Shown: piece after piece, positions 42,289-51,541 of the stretch
Layout: each line of letters starts with the position of its first letter
Position numbering within the stretch: position 1 is the first letter of the stretch
Assembly (NCBI GenBank): GCA_013288825.1
Contig: JABDBC010000003.1
Span: 16,409 to 80,408 of the forward strand
Length of the DNA: 64,000 nt
Reading direction: 5' to 3'
Source: Chlamydiota bacterium
GTDB lineage: Bacteria; Chlamydiota; Chlamydiia; Chlamydiales; Parachlamydiaceae
Translations under genes and position numbers: made by a program
Notes under the pieces: generated by a model
The model's database searches: none
What the model was told of the DNA's origin: nothing
Seen by the model: the letters and a program-made list of their open reading frames with translations, nothing else

Positions 42289-42673
42289 TCTGTATCAAAT
42301 TTATCTGGTTTGGAGTTATTTCATTAAAAATGCTGATGACACACTAAAAATCAAAAACATTAGTCTGGCATCCCTCCGTGGGTGTTTCATAAGGCTTTTC
42401 AAAATTACTAGGGTTGTACTTATATTGACGTTTGTCCTTACCCTACCTTTTGTATGGGTATTTTGGAGATCAGATAAATCGGTTGGAATCTTATGCATGG
42501 CTTCATTTCTCCTACTGATTTACACTTTTATTTCCTGCGGGATTTTTCTTGGAATAATTAAAACAAAGCTGACTTCGATGGGAATCAAAAACAATGCCGA
42601 ATTTAATGCCTCCTCCCTAGAAGAAATTTATGCAGATGCCCGTGAATTACTCATGAAGAAATTAATCGACTAA
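42137..42673 (+). CDS. Unrecognised membrane protein after traD
   Basis: 178 aa with four hydrophobic segments: FFSILCFCTILYGFI, SSLFILMTYTILYQIYLVW, VVLILTFVLTLPFVWVFW and ILCMASFLLLIYTFISCGIFLG, then a short charged tail. It is the last gene of the tra block, placed where F has surface exclusion or accessory genes. I cannot assign a family. An entry-exclusion or TraS-like role would be a guess from location and membrane topology. The 5' 51 codons are also present in the upstream tandem copy. Confidence 0.7.
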   Translation: MHPLMMFFVNKPKTFKNYIWGFFSILCFCTILYGFIDTFISSLFILMTYTILYQIYLVWSYFIKNADDTLKIKNISLASLRGCFIRLFKITRVVLILTFVLTLPFVWVFWRSDKSVGILCMASFLLLIYTFISCGIFLGIIKTKLTSMGIKNNAEFNASSLEEIYADARELLMKKLID

Positions 42674-42776
42674 AACGCATTTTTCAAGACCACTCTATCT
42701 GAGGTGGATGGCTTTGATTGGACAGGATTTAACGAGATTAATGTTGTAGTTTACCCGTTTTTTCCATGTGTTTGAT

Positions 42777-42802
42777 GGCCACAGTAAGTGGGCTTTTTTT
42801 TT
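42777..42802 (+). terminator. Terminator after the tra operon
   Basis: A short GC stem (CCAC/GTGG plus a flanking G-C pair, loop AGTAA) followed by a run of ten T. It is about 105 bp downstream of the last tra-block gene. From here to about 43070 no gene is visible. Confidence 0.6.
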
Positions 42803-43074
42803 CTCATAGGTCTTTCTTGTTAGTCTCAAATGGGAGTTTTACCCCTCTTTGAGCCGAATCCGGAAAAAAGATGATAGCAGAATCCATAATTGAGAAATAG
42901 GATAAAAAAATGATAACTATTTTCTAAATGTGACGCCCCATGCCCATCCTAAGATTTGACTCACTATCCTGTTAACAAAAGTTGTAGATGCGCGTTTGCA
43001 AAGAAATTATGGCAGTAGAAAGACGTTCAGCAGCAGTGCTTTTCATGGATAGACTTCAACAGCCTTTTGCGGCT

Positions 43075-43250
43075 ATTGGTATAGAGTGCGAATAACCGCA
43101 ACCAGTATCATAATACACACTGATAATGGCTTGTTTGCGGCTGCGTGGCTTTGGTCTTACAACGATGTCAATTCTTGCCCTAGTGCATTCAAGAAGTGAA
43201 TCAGACGCTCGACAGTAAAACCATCGAGCTTTCGTCGCAGGATGGTTCAA
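43075..43250 (-). pseudogene. HTH (XRE/HigA2-type) antitoxin remnant, frameshifted
   Basis: One minus-strand frame reads LDGFTVERLIHFLNALGQEL and then stops; the adjacent frame carries IVVRPKPRSRKQAIISV. Joined, these give the well-known C-terminal part of small XRE antitoxins (FSxxRLxxFLxALGxDxxIVVxPKPRS). The N-terminal HTH is decayed, and no partner toxin is seen. Confidence 0.65.
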
Positions 43251-43318
43251 GATAAAATCTTCTTTTGATTTTTGTCAAGCATGTTTTTGACTACATGTCT
43301 GGGACGGTTCTGCATAAA

Positions 43319-43347
43319 TGCATAACTTTTATTGGGAAAGTTATGCA
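43319..43347. promoter_or_regulatory. Palindrome with TGCATAAC repeats
   Basis: TGCATAACTTT and AAAGTTATGCA are perfect 11-bp arms with a 7-bp loop. Further TGCATAA words occur at both sides (43312 and 43352), and an outer inverted repeat TGTCTGGG/CCCAGACA (43296-43303, 43373-43380) encloses it. It lies upstream of the decayed antitoxin and may be its operator. The remaining stretch 43381-43706 shows nothing. Confidence 0.5.
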
Positions 43348-43706
43348 GATATGCATAACCTCCTCGGACATCCCCAGACACTTAGTGCAAGAGTTAGAAT
43401 GGACAATCCTGTATCTGTGATAGTTCCGCAATAAGTGAGACCTAATGTCTGATGTCTTGGACAGTTTATAGCAAGCTGAGCTAACCCTAAATCAGTAATA
43501 AAGTAATTGAAATATAAGGAAAAAGTATGTAGATGTGTTAATTTTAGGAGTCCAAGGCCGACATCTGAGACTCCTTTGCTTAGCTGTATTTTACGGATAT
43601 GAGCAAATTTTCCTAAAATGGAGAAACGGAAGGTTATTTACTTGAACATATGCTTTTTTATTTCGGCAAAAGAATAGAATGAAACAATGTTCTATAGCAT
43701 AAAAAA

Positions 43707-44015
43707 TTAGCCATGCGCAGGGTGAAAATCCATTTCTACTCCACAACTTTTAAGAGCTTGCATAATAGTTGAAAACCTAGGCTTCCCTTTTTGAGACAGA
43801 CTTTTATAAAAACTTTCTCGTCCAACATCCATTTTCGAAGACACTTCGGATATTCCGCCTTGTGCTTCAACAACATTACGCAAAGCTAATTGAAATATAC
43901 TGAATTCATTAGTTTCGACTGCTTCATCAAGACATGCTTTTAAGTAAGCTGAAGCCTCCTCAGGATCTTTGAGACTTTCGATTAAATATTCTTGGTACTT
44001 TCTGTATTTTCTCAT
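43707..44015 (-). CDS. HigA/addiction-module antidote protein
   Basis: 102 aa. Typical family segments: YLIESLKDPEEASAYLKACL, ALRNVVEAQGGISEVSSKMDV (HTH start), then GRESFYKSLSQKGKPRFSTI and MQALKSCGVEMDF. These match the 'putative addiction module antidote' XRE family. It is encoded second and overlaps the toxin gene by 4 bp, the HigBA order. It should bind and silence the RelE-type toxin and the operon promoter. Confidence 0.88.
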   Translation of the reverse strand: MRKYRKYQEYLIESLKDPEEASAYLKACLDEAVETNEFSIFQLALRNVVEAQGGISEVSSKMDVGRESFYKSLSQKGKPRFSTIMQALKSCGVEMDFHPAHG

Positions 44016-44344
44016 TTTTTACCTCTCTTTAGCGAAAGATGATCTCGCCAGTATTCTTTTGCCTTGTCAATGTCTCTTTGCTGTCCTTTTTTATTGCCAC
44101 CAAGGAGCAAAATCAAAAAAGTATCGGTTTTAAATCCAAAATAAACTCTATATCCAGGCCCAAAATCAAATTTCAGTTCAAAAATACCATCTCCAACAGG
44201 CTCGAGAGTTCCAAGATTGTTAGTCTCTTGAATTCTTGTAAGACGTGCCTTTATCCTTGTTCGAACAGTTCTGTCAAGGTTTTCAAGCCACTCAACATAA
44301 GGCTCTTTTCCGTTGGATGTTTTGTAGATGTCTATTTCGTACAT
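44012..44344 (-). CDS. RelE/HigB-type toxin (phage Gp49-like)
   Basis: 110 aa. EIDIYKTSNGKEPYVEWLENL at the N-terminus, then RIKARLTRIQETNNLG, IFELKFDFGPGYRVYFGF and FLILLLGGNKKGQQRDIDKAKEYW, the standard signature of this ribosome-dependent mRNA endonuclease group. It is first in the operon with its antitoxin downstream. Complete and apparently functional. Confidence 0.9.
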   Translation of the reverse strand: MYEIDIYKTSNGKEPYVEWLENLDRTVRTRIKARLTRIQETNNLGTLEPVGDGIFELKFDFGPGYRVYFGFKTDTFLILLLGGNKKGQQRDIDKAKEYWRDHLSLKRGKK

Positions 44345-44572
44345 TCGATGTCTTCCCTCTATAATCTATATTGTATCCGAATAGATACATTTATGTAAAC
44401 ACGAAATTCCCACATTCGTTTATTTCTCAAATTACCGCGTTTATTTGATGTTTCGGACTGTTTTTAACACCACTGAAATACTGTAATACAGTATGACTAT
44501 ATCGTGATGTTTCTGTATTGCTTTCTTTTTTGCGATTACTTCTCCAAAAACTGACGACAGTATCGGCAGTTT

Positions 44573-45182
44573 TTATAATCCAATTTTTATGGCTGCATTG
44601 TCTGTCCATTTGTTGGCTATACAAATGTATTTCTTAGTTGTAATGTATTTCTTAGTTGTATCGCTTTTCTTATGTCCTGCCTGTGCCATAATGAGATGTT
44701 CTGGAACGCCTTGAACTGCGGGTTCCTGTTATAGTATTTAGAAGATGTTCTACCATAGAGCGAATATCTGAAAGAAGAAGTGGGTCTTTGCGTTCTTCTT
44801 TTGCTGTATTTTGCCGGCGAAGGCTACTTACAATATTTTCAATTTCCTTGCATTCAGTATCAAGCTGATATCCTCATTCTTTATGCTTATATTTGATGCC
44901 CCAAATGCGATGAAGTAATGTTGGAAGCTATAACGGAGCTTTATCAGTCATTTTGCGCAAGCGACCAGAAGGGCCGTTCCACCTATTCATTGCTCTATCC
45001 GATAAATAAGCGGCGACAACTTGAGGGGTAGCAGGTAATGACAGTAATCTTTTTTGTCGGCACCATGTGTCAAAGTCTTCCCAATCGGATGCATACCCCT
45101 TTAATGTATTCGATGATTTTACGTTTCTGGAGACTCGCATTGTCAATTCTGCAAGCTCCTTCATTTCTTCAATATTTCGCAC
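44573..45182 (-). pseudogene. Fourth integrase, internally deleted and decayed
   Basis: The N-terminal 84 codons are open (TLKGYASDWEDFDTWCRQK, matching the core-binding domain of the 6636 integrase). After stops, the frames continue with ERKDPLLLSDIRSMVEHLLN, then jump directly to VQGVPEHLIMAQAGHKKSD, TTKKY and NAAIKIGL before the stop at 44573. The middle, with the catalytic Arg and HxxR, is deleted, and a short duplication of ITTKKY surrounds the Tyr. It diverged further from the intact copy than the other two. Confidence 0.8.
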
Positions 45183-45681
45183 TATCTTAGCAAATGCATA
45201 CTTAGTGCGGAATTTTTTGTAGAGAGGTCAGTTTAGGAAAATAAAGCATATGCTGATAGCTATAGAATAGGGATTATAGACTTCAAAATCGATTGTATGT
45301 GATCATTTTACGTAATAGCTTGCCAAGTATGCAACAAGGATAAAGGGTATGCACTCTGTATGGTGGAGACCAACATATTATGAAGCTTCAATTTGGAGTC
45401 TTGGGAGCAATGGACAGAAAGCCGGCTTAAGCGCCCTTACTGTTCCACTGCGCCTGCCCTCTCCCAAGTTACTACAACAGGCTAACGCCGATCCAATTTG
45501 TCTTCCATAAATTTATACATTCGCTTATGTCCAATAACATCTGCATTTTCCCCAACCATCCTTGGATTAAGCTTTCTTAACGACTTAGTAAGAGTGACTT
45601 TCCGAGTACTAGTATCATTTCATTGCAACAAAATAATAAATATATATAATGGTGACACAAAACTTTCTACTGGAGGCGCAA
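45183..45681. other. Non-coding stretch with a repeat fragment
   Basis: About 500 bp without a gene. A segment near 45440-45500 (CTGTTCCACTGCGCCT...) resembles 49780-49830 (CTGTTCCATTGCGCCT...), so both probably derive from one mobile or decayed gene. No stem-loops of note. Confidence 0.4.
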
Positions 45682-47043
45682 ATGATGCAAAATGTTCATG
45701 ACGGATTGCCAGTAAGGCATCAACATTCTATCGTCATTAGAGAAACTGAAAAGAAGGTGAGCAGCGAGAATAGACAGTGTCAAGTGAGAATTCACAAAAT
45801 TCAATCTGATACCTTGGGAACTGAACAAGCATTTCCAGACGCTGAAGATCAAAAGTTGCAACTAAAAGCTTATCAAAAAGCGATCGCAGCTATTCTGAAT
45901 ACAGAAGAACTAGAAGGCAATTCTAATCTGCGAGAATTGGTCCCAGATGCGGAAGGTGAAATAGAAGAAAGGTTAAAAAGTCCTACGGAAAAAAAAACAA
46001 TGTTACCCGCATTATGTACGAAACAAGTAGCAGGTCAGATGTTTAAAGTAGAGGAGCCGCCCTCGCCAATTAATGATTCCGGTAATTCTAAAAAATTAGT
46101 AATGGGAATGCTGAGCACAGATGCTGGGTCAGGGGAGAATAAAGAAGCTGCTAGTTCTATTGAAGGGTTTACGGCCATGTATGGAGGCCCTAAAGATATG
46201 GTTAGAATCAAGCAGTGGATTCTTGACGGACAACGTCTTTATAGAGATCTGAGCAATAATAAGCTGCCGATTAAGGAAATCATCAAAGAATGGAATGTTC
46301 AGTCCGATGTAGCAATTCGCCAAGGTCAGGTGGCTTTGGTGTGGTTCCTTCTGTCAAAAGCGATGGTCAAGGCCCAAGGGTTTAGAGATGGAGCCTTTAC
46401 TCTTCCCGATCCCCTAGGACGGATTAGGGACTTCTTCTTAAGTCTGGGAGTAGGATGTGGCCGCTCTTCGACACATTTAAAGGGACTTCAGGAGATGGTT
46501 GTTGGTATAAATATTAACGATGCCTCATTACCTGGGGGATTGATGCATATTTTAGTACAAACAATGAAAGGTAAGGGACGAATATTTTTGAAGCCTGAGA
46601 AATTTGGGTTGCTTGAAAGATATACGGCTCAAGATTTCGGTCAATTGGCGATGCATGGTGGAGACCTAGTTCTTTCTTTAGGCAGAAAGGTTATTCCGAG
46701 TGTTTTAGGTTCCGATGACGCTCCTGAGAATCGCAAAGAGCGGATTCCAGTAAAAGAGGGAGATCAATTCAGGAAGTTAGTTATGGGCATACTTGATGGA
46801 GAAGCGGCCATCACTGAAGTCGGTTCTGGGGATACAGGAGATGGCATCCAGGCCATGGTCAGATACTTGAGTAGTCAACTATCGCTTCAGAAATTAGATC
46901 CTTTAAAACGTGAAGAGTTTGAAAGATTTTTGAATGAGTTAACGCAAAGCTATGATAATTTAGAACACCGTATCGGCAGAGAGATCGTCTTTACATCTGC
47001 TGAATTGGATTCTGATAGCCTTGAATTGCCTAAGGAAGTCTGA
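45682..47043 (+). CDS. Unrecognised soluble protein (453 aa)
   Basis: I choose ATG 45682 because GGAGG lies five bases upstream; a start at 45649 lacks this. No signal peptide or membrane helix. Two related segments are visible: KKLVMGMLSTDAGSGENKEA, then IEGFTAMYGG (about 135-170), and RKLVMGILDGEAAITEVGSG, then GIQAMVRYLSS (about 365-400), which point to an internal duplication. The N-terminal 120 residues are polar. I do not recognise a family; a secreted effector is one possibility for an intracellular bacterium, but there is no direct evidence. Confidence 0.75.
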   Translation: MMQNVHDGLPVRHQHSIVIRETEKKVSSENRQCQVRIHKIQSDTLGTEQAFPDAEDQKLQLKAYQKAIAAILNTEELEGNSNLRELVPDAEGEIEERLKSPTEKKTMLPALCTKQVAGQMFKVEEPPSPINDSGNSKKLVMGMLSTDAGSGENKEAASSIEGFTAMYGGPKDMVRIKQWILDGQRLYRDLSNNKLPIKEIIKEWNVQSDVAIRQGQVALVWFLLSKAMVKAQGFRDGAFTLPDPLGRIRDFFLSLGVGCGRSSTHLKGLQEMVVGININDASLPGGLMHILVQTMKGKGRIFLKPEKFGLLERYTAQDFGQLAMHGGDLVLSLGRKVIPSVLGSDDAPENRKERIPVKEGDQFRKLVMGILDGEAAITEVGSGDTGDGIQAMVRYLSSQLSLQKLDPLKREEFERFLNELTQSYDNLEHRIGREIVFTSAELDSDSLELPKEV

Positions 47044-47226
47044 GTAGAAAAAACAATGTCGTAATATTACTGGAGAAGGGCTTGTTTATTTCCTTTTACC
47101 TGATGTGCCTGATGCCATAATTTACCTCTTTAGCCAAGTTGAAAATAGAAATCAAAACAACGGAGCATTATTTGCACAGCACCCCATAAAAATCTATTTC
47201 ATTTGTTAATTTTCAAGGAGGCAACT

Positions 47227-48594
47227 ATGGCAACACTATCAAGCAGCTCAAGTTCGTCTGGCTTACTTTCACCCCCAATGTCAGATTACTTTAACGCACA
47301 TTATTTAAATATAAGAAATCTTATCAATGGATTAGAATTAGGCGAATCAAAAGCAGCCGTAGATGAGGGAGGGAAGAGTAAAGCTCTCAATTTGATTGAT
47401 AATAATATTAAAACACTGTTGAAAGATCCTCGATTTTCCCCGATTCGTGACGGCCTTGGAAAATTGAATGAAAAAATATTGGAGTTGAAAACTAAAAAGA
47501 TAACTTCCGGAGTAAAGCACGAATTGATAGTAGACCTGATAAATATTTTTAATGGCATAAAACCAAGTATTAATAAGCTGCCTGGCATCGCACAGGCAAT
47601 AATTAGTGGACAATTAGGCAAAATAAGTGGTCGTAATTTTGCTAATACTGAACCAAGAATGCCTGTTAATACGAATCCGACTTCTTTGGCAATAGTACAA
47701 CACGATTTGAAAGAAGAAGAAGAATTGTGGAAAGAGTTAGGCTTAACAGAAGAGGTACTAAGAAAATATAGAAATGTTGAAACTGCTGCTAAACAAATAT
47801 TAGAAGGAACAATACAGATGATATCCACCTCCCGTGGGATGGTTTTACCCCTCGGAGATTTAGGAATGTTAAAGTTTTATCCCGATAGTGAGATTCCTGA
47901 CGAGAATATCATACCTTTGAACCTCTCTGCATTAGATAGTCTATCAAACAATTTTGCGAAACTAAAAGCGCTCAATGAACAACTGAAAGAAGCGAACAAA
48001 AGAGACAAAAGCTATATAGAAGGGTATGGAGATACATCCTTCAGAGGAAGAGCAATAGTAGTCACTCCTGGACCCCAATTAATAGCGGCAAAAAGAGCTA
48101 TTATATCAAATGGCTCTGGAATGATTATTTACCTAGAGCAAGAAGGCAGAAATGCAGGACTAACTGCCAAAGCTGCAGCTTATCGTTTGGATGCTGTTGA
48201 AAAAATCCCTACAGATAAGGCTTATAATGAACTTGGATTAGACTGCAACGACTTAAGAGATTATCACATTGTGCTAGACATTTTCTCTCTCTTTAAAATC
48301 AATAAAGCTGAGTTAATGACAAATAACCCGAAAAAGTTCGCCTTATTAACATCTGCAGGGATAGAGATAATCCAAAAACCAATTTCAATACCTCCAACAG
48401 AACATAACCTACATTATCTTATAACAAAAAAAAATCATATGGGGCATGAGCAGTTAACCCTTGAAAAAAAATCTAGCAATGAGAATCATATCAAAATTGC
48501 AAATATTTTGAATGAAATTTATCAAGTAATAAATGAAAAAAACATGTTTATTTTTCAAAAAATTGTAGATGAAGAAAAAAACAGTAAGTTGTAA
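47227..48594 (+). CDS. Unrecognised protein with Ser-rich N-terminus (455 aa)
   Basis: ATG 47227 is preceded by AAGGAGG; an earlier in-frame start at 47203 is unsupported. The N-terminus is Ser-rich (ATLSSSSSSSGLLSPP), a common composition for chlamydial type III effectors, followed by a mostly helical soluble chain (LIDNNIKTLLKDPRF; LRKYRNVETAAKQILEGT). No enzyme motif identified. It follows the 45682 gene on the same strand, 183 bp apart, and is followed by an IS66 scrap. Confidence 0.75.
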   Translation: MATLSSSSSSSGLLSPPMSDYFNAHYLNIRNLINGLELGESKAAVDEGGKSKALNLIDNNIKTLLKDPRFSPIRDGLGKLNEKILELKTKKITSGVKHELIVDLINIFNGIKPSINKLPGIAQAIISGQLGKISGRNFANTEPRMPVNTNPTSLAIVQHDLKEEEELWKELGLTEEVLRKYRNVETAAKQILEGTIQMISTSRGMVLPLGDLGMLKFYPDSEIPDENIIPLNLSALDSLSNNFAKLKALNEQLKEANKRDKSYIEGYGDTSFRGRAIVVTPGPQLIAAKRAIISNGSGMIIYLEQEGRNAGLTAKAAAYRLDAVEKIPTDKAYNELGLDCNDLRDYHIVLDIFSLFKINKAELMTNNPKKFALLTSAGIEIIQKPISIPPTEHNLHYLITKKNHMGHEQLTLEKKSSNENHIKIANILNEIYQVINEKNMFIFQKIVDEEKNSKL

Positions 48595-48609
48595 TCTTAC
48601 TCTGTCGGC

Positions 48610-48783
48610 ATGAATACAAACGCGACCCCTTCTTTTCCAACTCCTTCTGACGAAGTTTTCGATTCCTTACCCAAGTCGGTTCGTTCTTATATCCATTATC
48701 TCGGAACCACCACCCAGCAACAGCAAGTCCGCATCCAGCAACTGGAAATTCGCATACATGAGCTTGGAGATTCCTTAGAATAG
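48610..48783 (+). pseudogene. IS66-family transposase, N-terminal fragment
   Basis: 57 codons starting ATG, with DSLPKSVRSYIHYLG and QQQVRIQQLEIRIHELGDS: the leucine-zipper-like N-terminus of IS66 TnpC that normally runs into a KNSSNSSKPPSSD motif. Here a TAG comes directly after, so the rest of the element is gone. No terminal inverted repeats were found. Confidence 0.75.
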
Positions 48784-48819
48784 TGTGCTTTTTTCGATTA
48801 AAGCTATAATGACATATTT

Positions 48820-49539
48820 TCAATGATTTATTTCTGTGTATTTATTGCAGCGACCTTTACTTTGTTCGACGGGATATTTTTTAGCTATTTCGGAAAGTTT
48901 ATCATGGGCTGCTTGGTTGAGTTCTATTCCAAGAACATGTGAAAGGTGCAATAAAACTAAGAAAATATCACCAATTTCATCTCGAATCTCACTAAGTTTT
49001 TGCGGGGATTTAACAAAACTCTGAGATTCAGTCAACCATCGAAAATGTTCCATCAACTCTCCTGTCTCTACACCAAGATTCATTGCAAGGTTTTTTGGAG
49101 AATGGAATTGATCCCAATCTCGTTCAGAATTGAGAGCTTGTATTCGTTCGAGAATGCCTTTGTAGGGCGATGAGGCAATATTTGAAACACATTTGTATTT
49201 ATCTTCATGAATTTCCCTCCATTCAACAGGAAGCTCCAGTTCTTTGGCACGAGCAATTTCTGCCGCCACTCCTTTGGAATTTTCCCAACCTGGTAGCTTT
49301 AATACAATCAGTCGATCACATCTTGATAACATCGTATGATCAAATTCTTTCCAAGTAGCCCACGTTCCATGAATTCCTAAATGATCAATAGGTAAATTAT
49401 GAGTTAATGGCGAATAGACCATAATCCCTTGGCTCATTAATTCAAAAGCCACACGAGTAACAATAGTATGACGTTTTTCTTTAACAAGAGGATTTGGATC
49501 AAAATATGGACAAGAAAGATATGCAACGCACATAAACAC
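48820..49539 (-). CDS. DUF1937-MazG fusion, nucleotide pyrophosphohydrolase
   Basis: 239 aa with two domains. Residues about 5-105 match DUF1937 (VAYLSCPYFDPNPLVKEKR, SPLTHNLPIDHLGIHGTWATW, then LPGWENSKGVAAEI), a fold related to nucleoside deoxyribosyltransferases. Residues about 135-230 are a MazG/dCTPase-type domain: LAMNLGVETGELMEHFRW (ExxE) and KLSEIRDEIGDIFLVLLHL (ExxD), the metal-binding acids of all-alpha NTP pyrophosphatases. It may remove modified or surplus nucleotides. Such enzymes occur on phages and plasmids. Both domains look complete. Confidence 0.82.
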   Translation of the reverse strand: MFMCVAYLSCPYFDPNPLVKEKRHTIVTRVAFELMSQGIMVYSPLTHNLPIDHLGIHGTWATWKEFDHTMLSRCDRLIVLKLPGWENSKGVAAEIARAKELELPVEWREIHEDKYKCVSNIASSPYKGILERIQALNSERDWDQFHSPKNLAMNLGVETGELMEHFRWLTESQSFVKSPQKLSEIRDEIGDIFLVLLHLSHVLGIELNQAAHDKLSEIAKKYPVEQSKGRCNKYTEINH

Positions 49540-49999
49540 CTCCTAAAGCTATATAATTTAGATTAATACATGAGCATATTCGTTATAGCCACATTTTAAA
49601 GCGTCATTTTAAAGTGTGCCCTATCCTGATGTCAAGATCAATTCAACAGTCTTTGTGCGCAAACGTTGAGGAAAATCTGTCTTTTCTGATGATTGGATAG
49701 ATCGATGTTTTTAAACAACTCAGCATATTGGAAACGTGGATTGACACTGGCTCTAATATCGGTATGAGAACATTTCTCTGTTCCATTGCGCCTCATCCCT
49801 ATTGCAAAGCGGTCACAAGGATGCCAATACCTTTAGAAAATATGTTCGCGGGCCAATAGATGGAAAAATAGCGCAACAAAAAAATTGGATCTTAAATAAA
49901 TTTTACCCATGAAAAGTTCTGGATAAAAAACAGCGTAAATATGTATGTTATTTTCACGTGACAATTAACAATCAAACAAAACATTAACAATGAGTGCTT
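49540..49999. other. Non-coding stretch with an ORF remnant
   Basis: On the minus strand, 49644-49800 reads through as RRNGTEKCSHTDIRASVNPR, then FQYAELFKNIDLSNHQKRQ and a stop, without a start; it looks like the 3' end of a decayed gene. Its distal end resembles sequence near 45440. I do not know the family. The rest is AT-rich. Confidence 0.4.
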
Positions 50000-50206
50000 A
50001 TGAATCTAGTTAAAAAGTTAATTTATTTTTCAATGTCATTTGCCATGCTGTCTATTGTGTCAGGATGCGCCGCAGGCTCAGCAACAGCAGGATATTCTCT
50101 TAAAGCTCATACCGCTGATAACTTATCTGCGGAAGCTGAACAACGAATTGTTGACCGTACAAAAAGAGAAATGTACGCTGAAATGGAATGCCCTCCTCCA
50201 ATGTAA
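50000..50206 (+). CDS. Small lipoprotein (68 aa)
   Basis: Signal sequence with lipobox IVSGC (Cys at about 23), followed by a small Ala/Glu-rich helical mature part ending in CPPPM. ATG 50000 is preferred over a GTG at 49994. Similar entericidin-sized lipoproteins are common and hard to assign. A strong hairpin follows the stop, supporting a real transcription unit. Confidence 0.65.
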   Translation: MNLVKKLIYFSMSFAMLSIVSGCAAGSATAGYSLKAHTADNLSAEAEQRIVDRTKREMYAEMECPPPM

Positions 50207-50223
50207 TCAAAAGTTTTCACAGT

Positions 50224-50249
50224 CGTACCATTCATTCGGGAATGGTACG
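50224..50249 (+). terminator. Hairpin after the small lipoprotein
   Basis: CGTACCATTC / GAATGGTACG, perfect 10-bp stem with a 6-nt loop, 18 bp after the stop codon. Only a weak T-run follows. From 50250 to 50695 there is AT-rich sequence with no supportable gene. Confidence 0.6.
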
Positions 50250-50695
50250 ATTCCACATAGCATGTCAGATATAAGCGTTAGAAAATATTCTCCACTTCAG
50301 AACAACGTACTTTTATTACACAAGCGTTTAGCATTTTTGAATAGAAATTCATCAAAACCATCTTTGTTGTTTACCCGTTTCTGCTTATAAAAAATTTAAA
50401 TCCTTCAATCTCATATTATCAAATGATTCTTTCAGGTTGTCTTTGAAAACTAAAATCAGATATATCTTTTGCTTTTCAATTAGTTGTGGATTTTTAATGA
50501 AAATAATTTATAGAAACTAGTAATAAAAACTATATTTATGAAATATACTAAATAATTGATGTTGACTCAACTCAAATCTATGAAATTATATACACATGTG
50601 ATAGCGAGTATCAACTATGTTAGTTCTACATTTAAATTTTGTGTGAATTGTTGTGAAAAAATTAAGTATTTATTCAACTATCAAACCGGAGTTAT

Positions 50696-51508
50696 ATGAA
50701 TCTTCTAAAATCTATCACGTGGATTTTGTGTTCTTCAATTTTTTTCTGTCTATGTTCTTGTTCTACCATGCTCTCTTCAAGTCCTATTGAGAAAATAGAT
50801 CAATCACTACTTAAAGAAGCAATTCAAAAAGGACATAGCGGTAATATCTCAAAGGATACGAAGTTAACTGTCAGAAAAATAAGCTTCCAAGAATTTCAAG
50901 ACAAAAGTGATCTAACACCTGAAGAAAATGATTTTTTCGGCAATGCAAAATCGCTGACCTTCTCACGTATTGAAGGATACAATTTCCCTCCTCATTCCCG
51001 CTTCTCTGTCTATAGGGTGCGCATGGATAAAAGTATTTCTTTTGTTGATTACTATACTGCTAGTGAAAATGGACAATTGAACCTACCACTTGTACATCAA
51101 GGCTTTATGCAAGGAGAAGGTGTGAGTTTTATTTTTGTCTCGGAAGATGGTGGTTCCTATATCGCAGAGACTTTATTCCCTAATCCCATAGAAACCTCGT
51201 GGGAAGACGGCGCCTACCTGGTAATTCAAATGATGGATTTTGATACGTTTTGCCTTAAAGGAAAAAACTTTGATCCAGGTGAACAGTTGAAATTCACCTC
51301 TATATCATGCGGTGAAAGACTTTCATATTCAGTTCATGTCAATAAAAGTGGAATATCGGATACCCAATTATTACTACCAGCTGTTACAGGACAAAAAGGA
51401 GGTAAGGCTGTTTTAAAAATTGAAAGAGTGGCTACGAAACAATCACGCGAACTCACTTATTTTTGGGGTACTGAAGCTAAGAAAACGACAAATAGAACGA
51501 ATCAATAA
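50696..51508 (+). CDS. Putative lipoprotein of unknown function (270 aa)
   Basis: A lipoprotein signal peptide with lipobox CLCSC (Cys at about 22) is followed by a mature part rich in beta strands. CGGAGTT precedes the ATG. Segments such as FSRIEGYNFPPHSRFSVYRV and FCLKGKNFDPGEQLKFTS suggest two immunoglobulin- or jelly-roll-like domains. It lies 33 bp before a second lipoprotein gene, probably in one transcript. No family recognised; an outer-membrane-anchored role is inferred from the signal. Confidence 0.75.
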   Translation: MNLLKSITWILCSSIFFCLCSCSTMLSSSPIEKIDQSLLKEAIQKGHSGNISKDTKLTVRKISFQEFQDKSDLTPEENDFFGNAKSLTFSRIEGYNFPPHSRFSVYRVRMDKSISFVDYYTASENGQLNLPLVHQGFMQGEGVSFIFVSEDGGSYIAETLFPNPIETSWEDGAYLVIQMMDFDTFCLKGKNFDPGEQLKFTSISCGERLSYSVHVNKSGISDTQLLLPAVTGQKGGKAVLKIERVATKQSRELTYFWGTEAKKTTNRTNQ

Positions 51509-51541
51509 CTGTATAATGGAATTTAAAAAAATAGGAAAAAT

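Noticed and set aside
44478..44494. ATACTGT-AAT-ACAGTAT palindrome between HigB and the integrase relic
   Set aside because: Short and in AT-rich decayed sequence; may be chance, so not listed as an operator.
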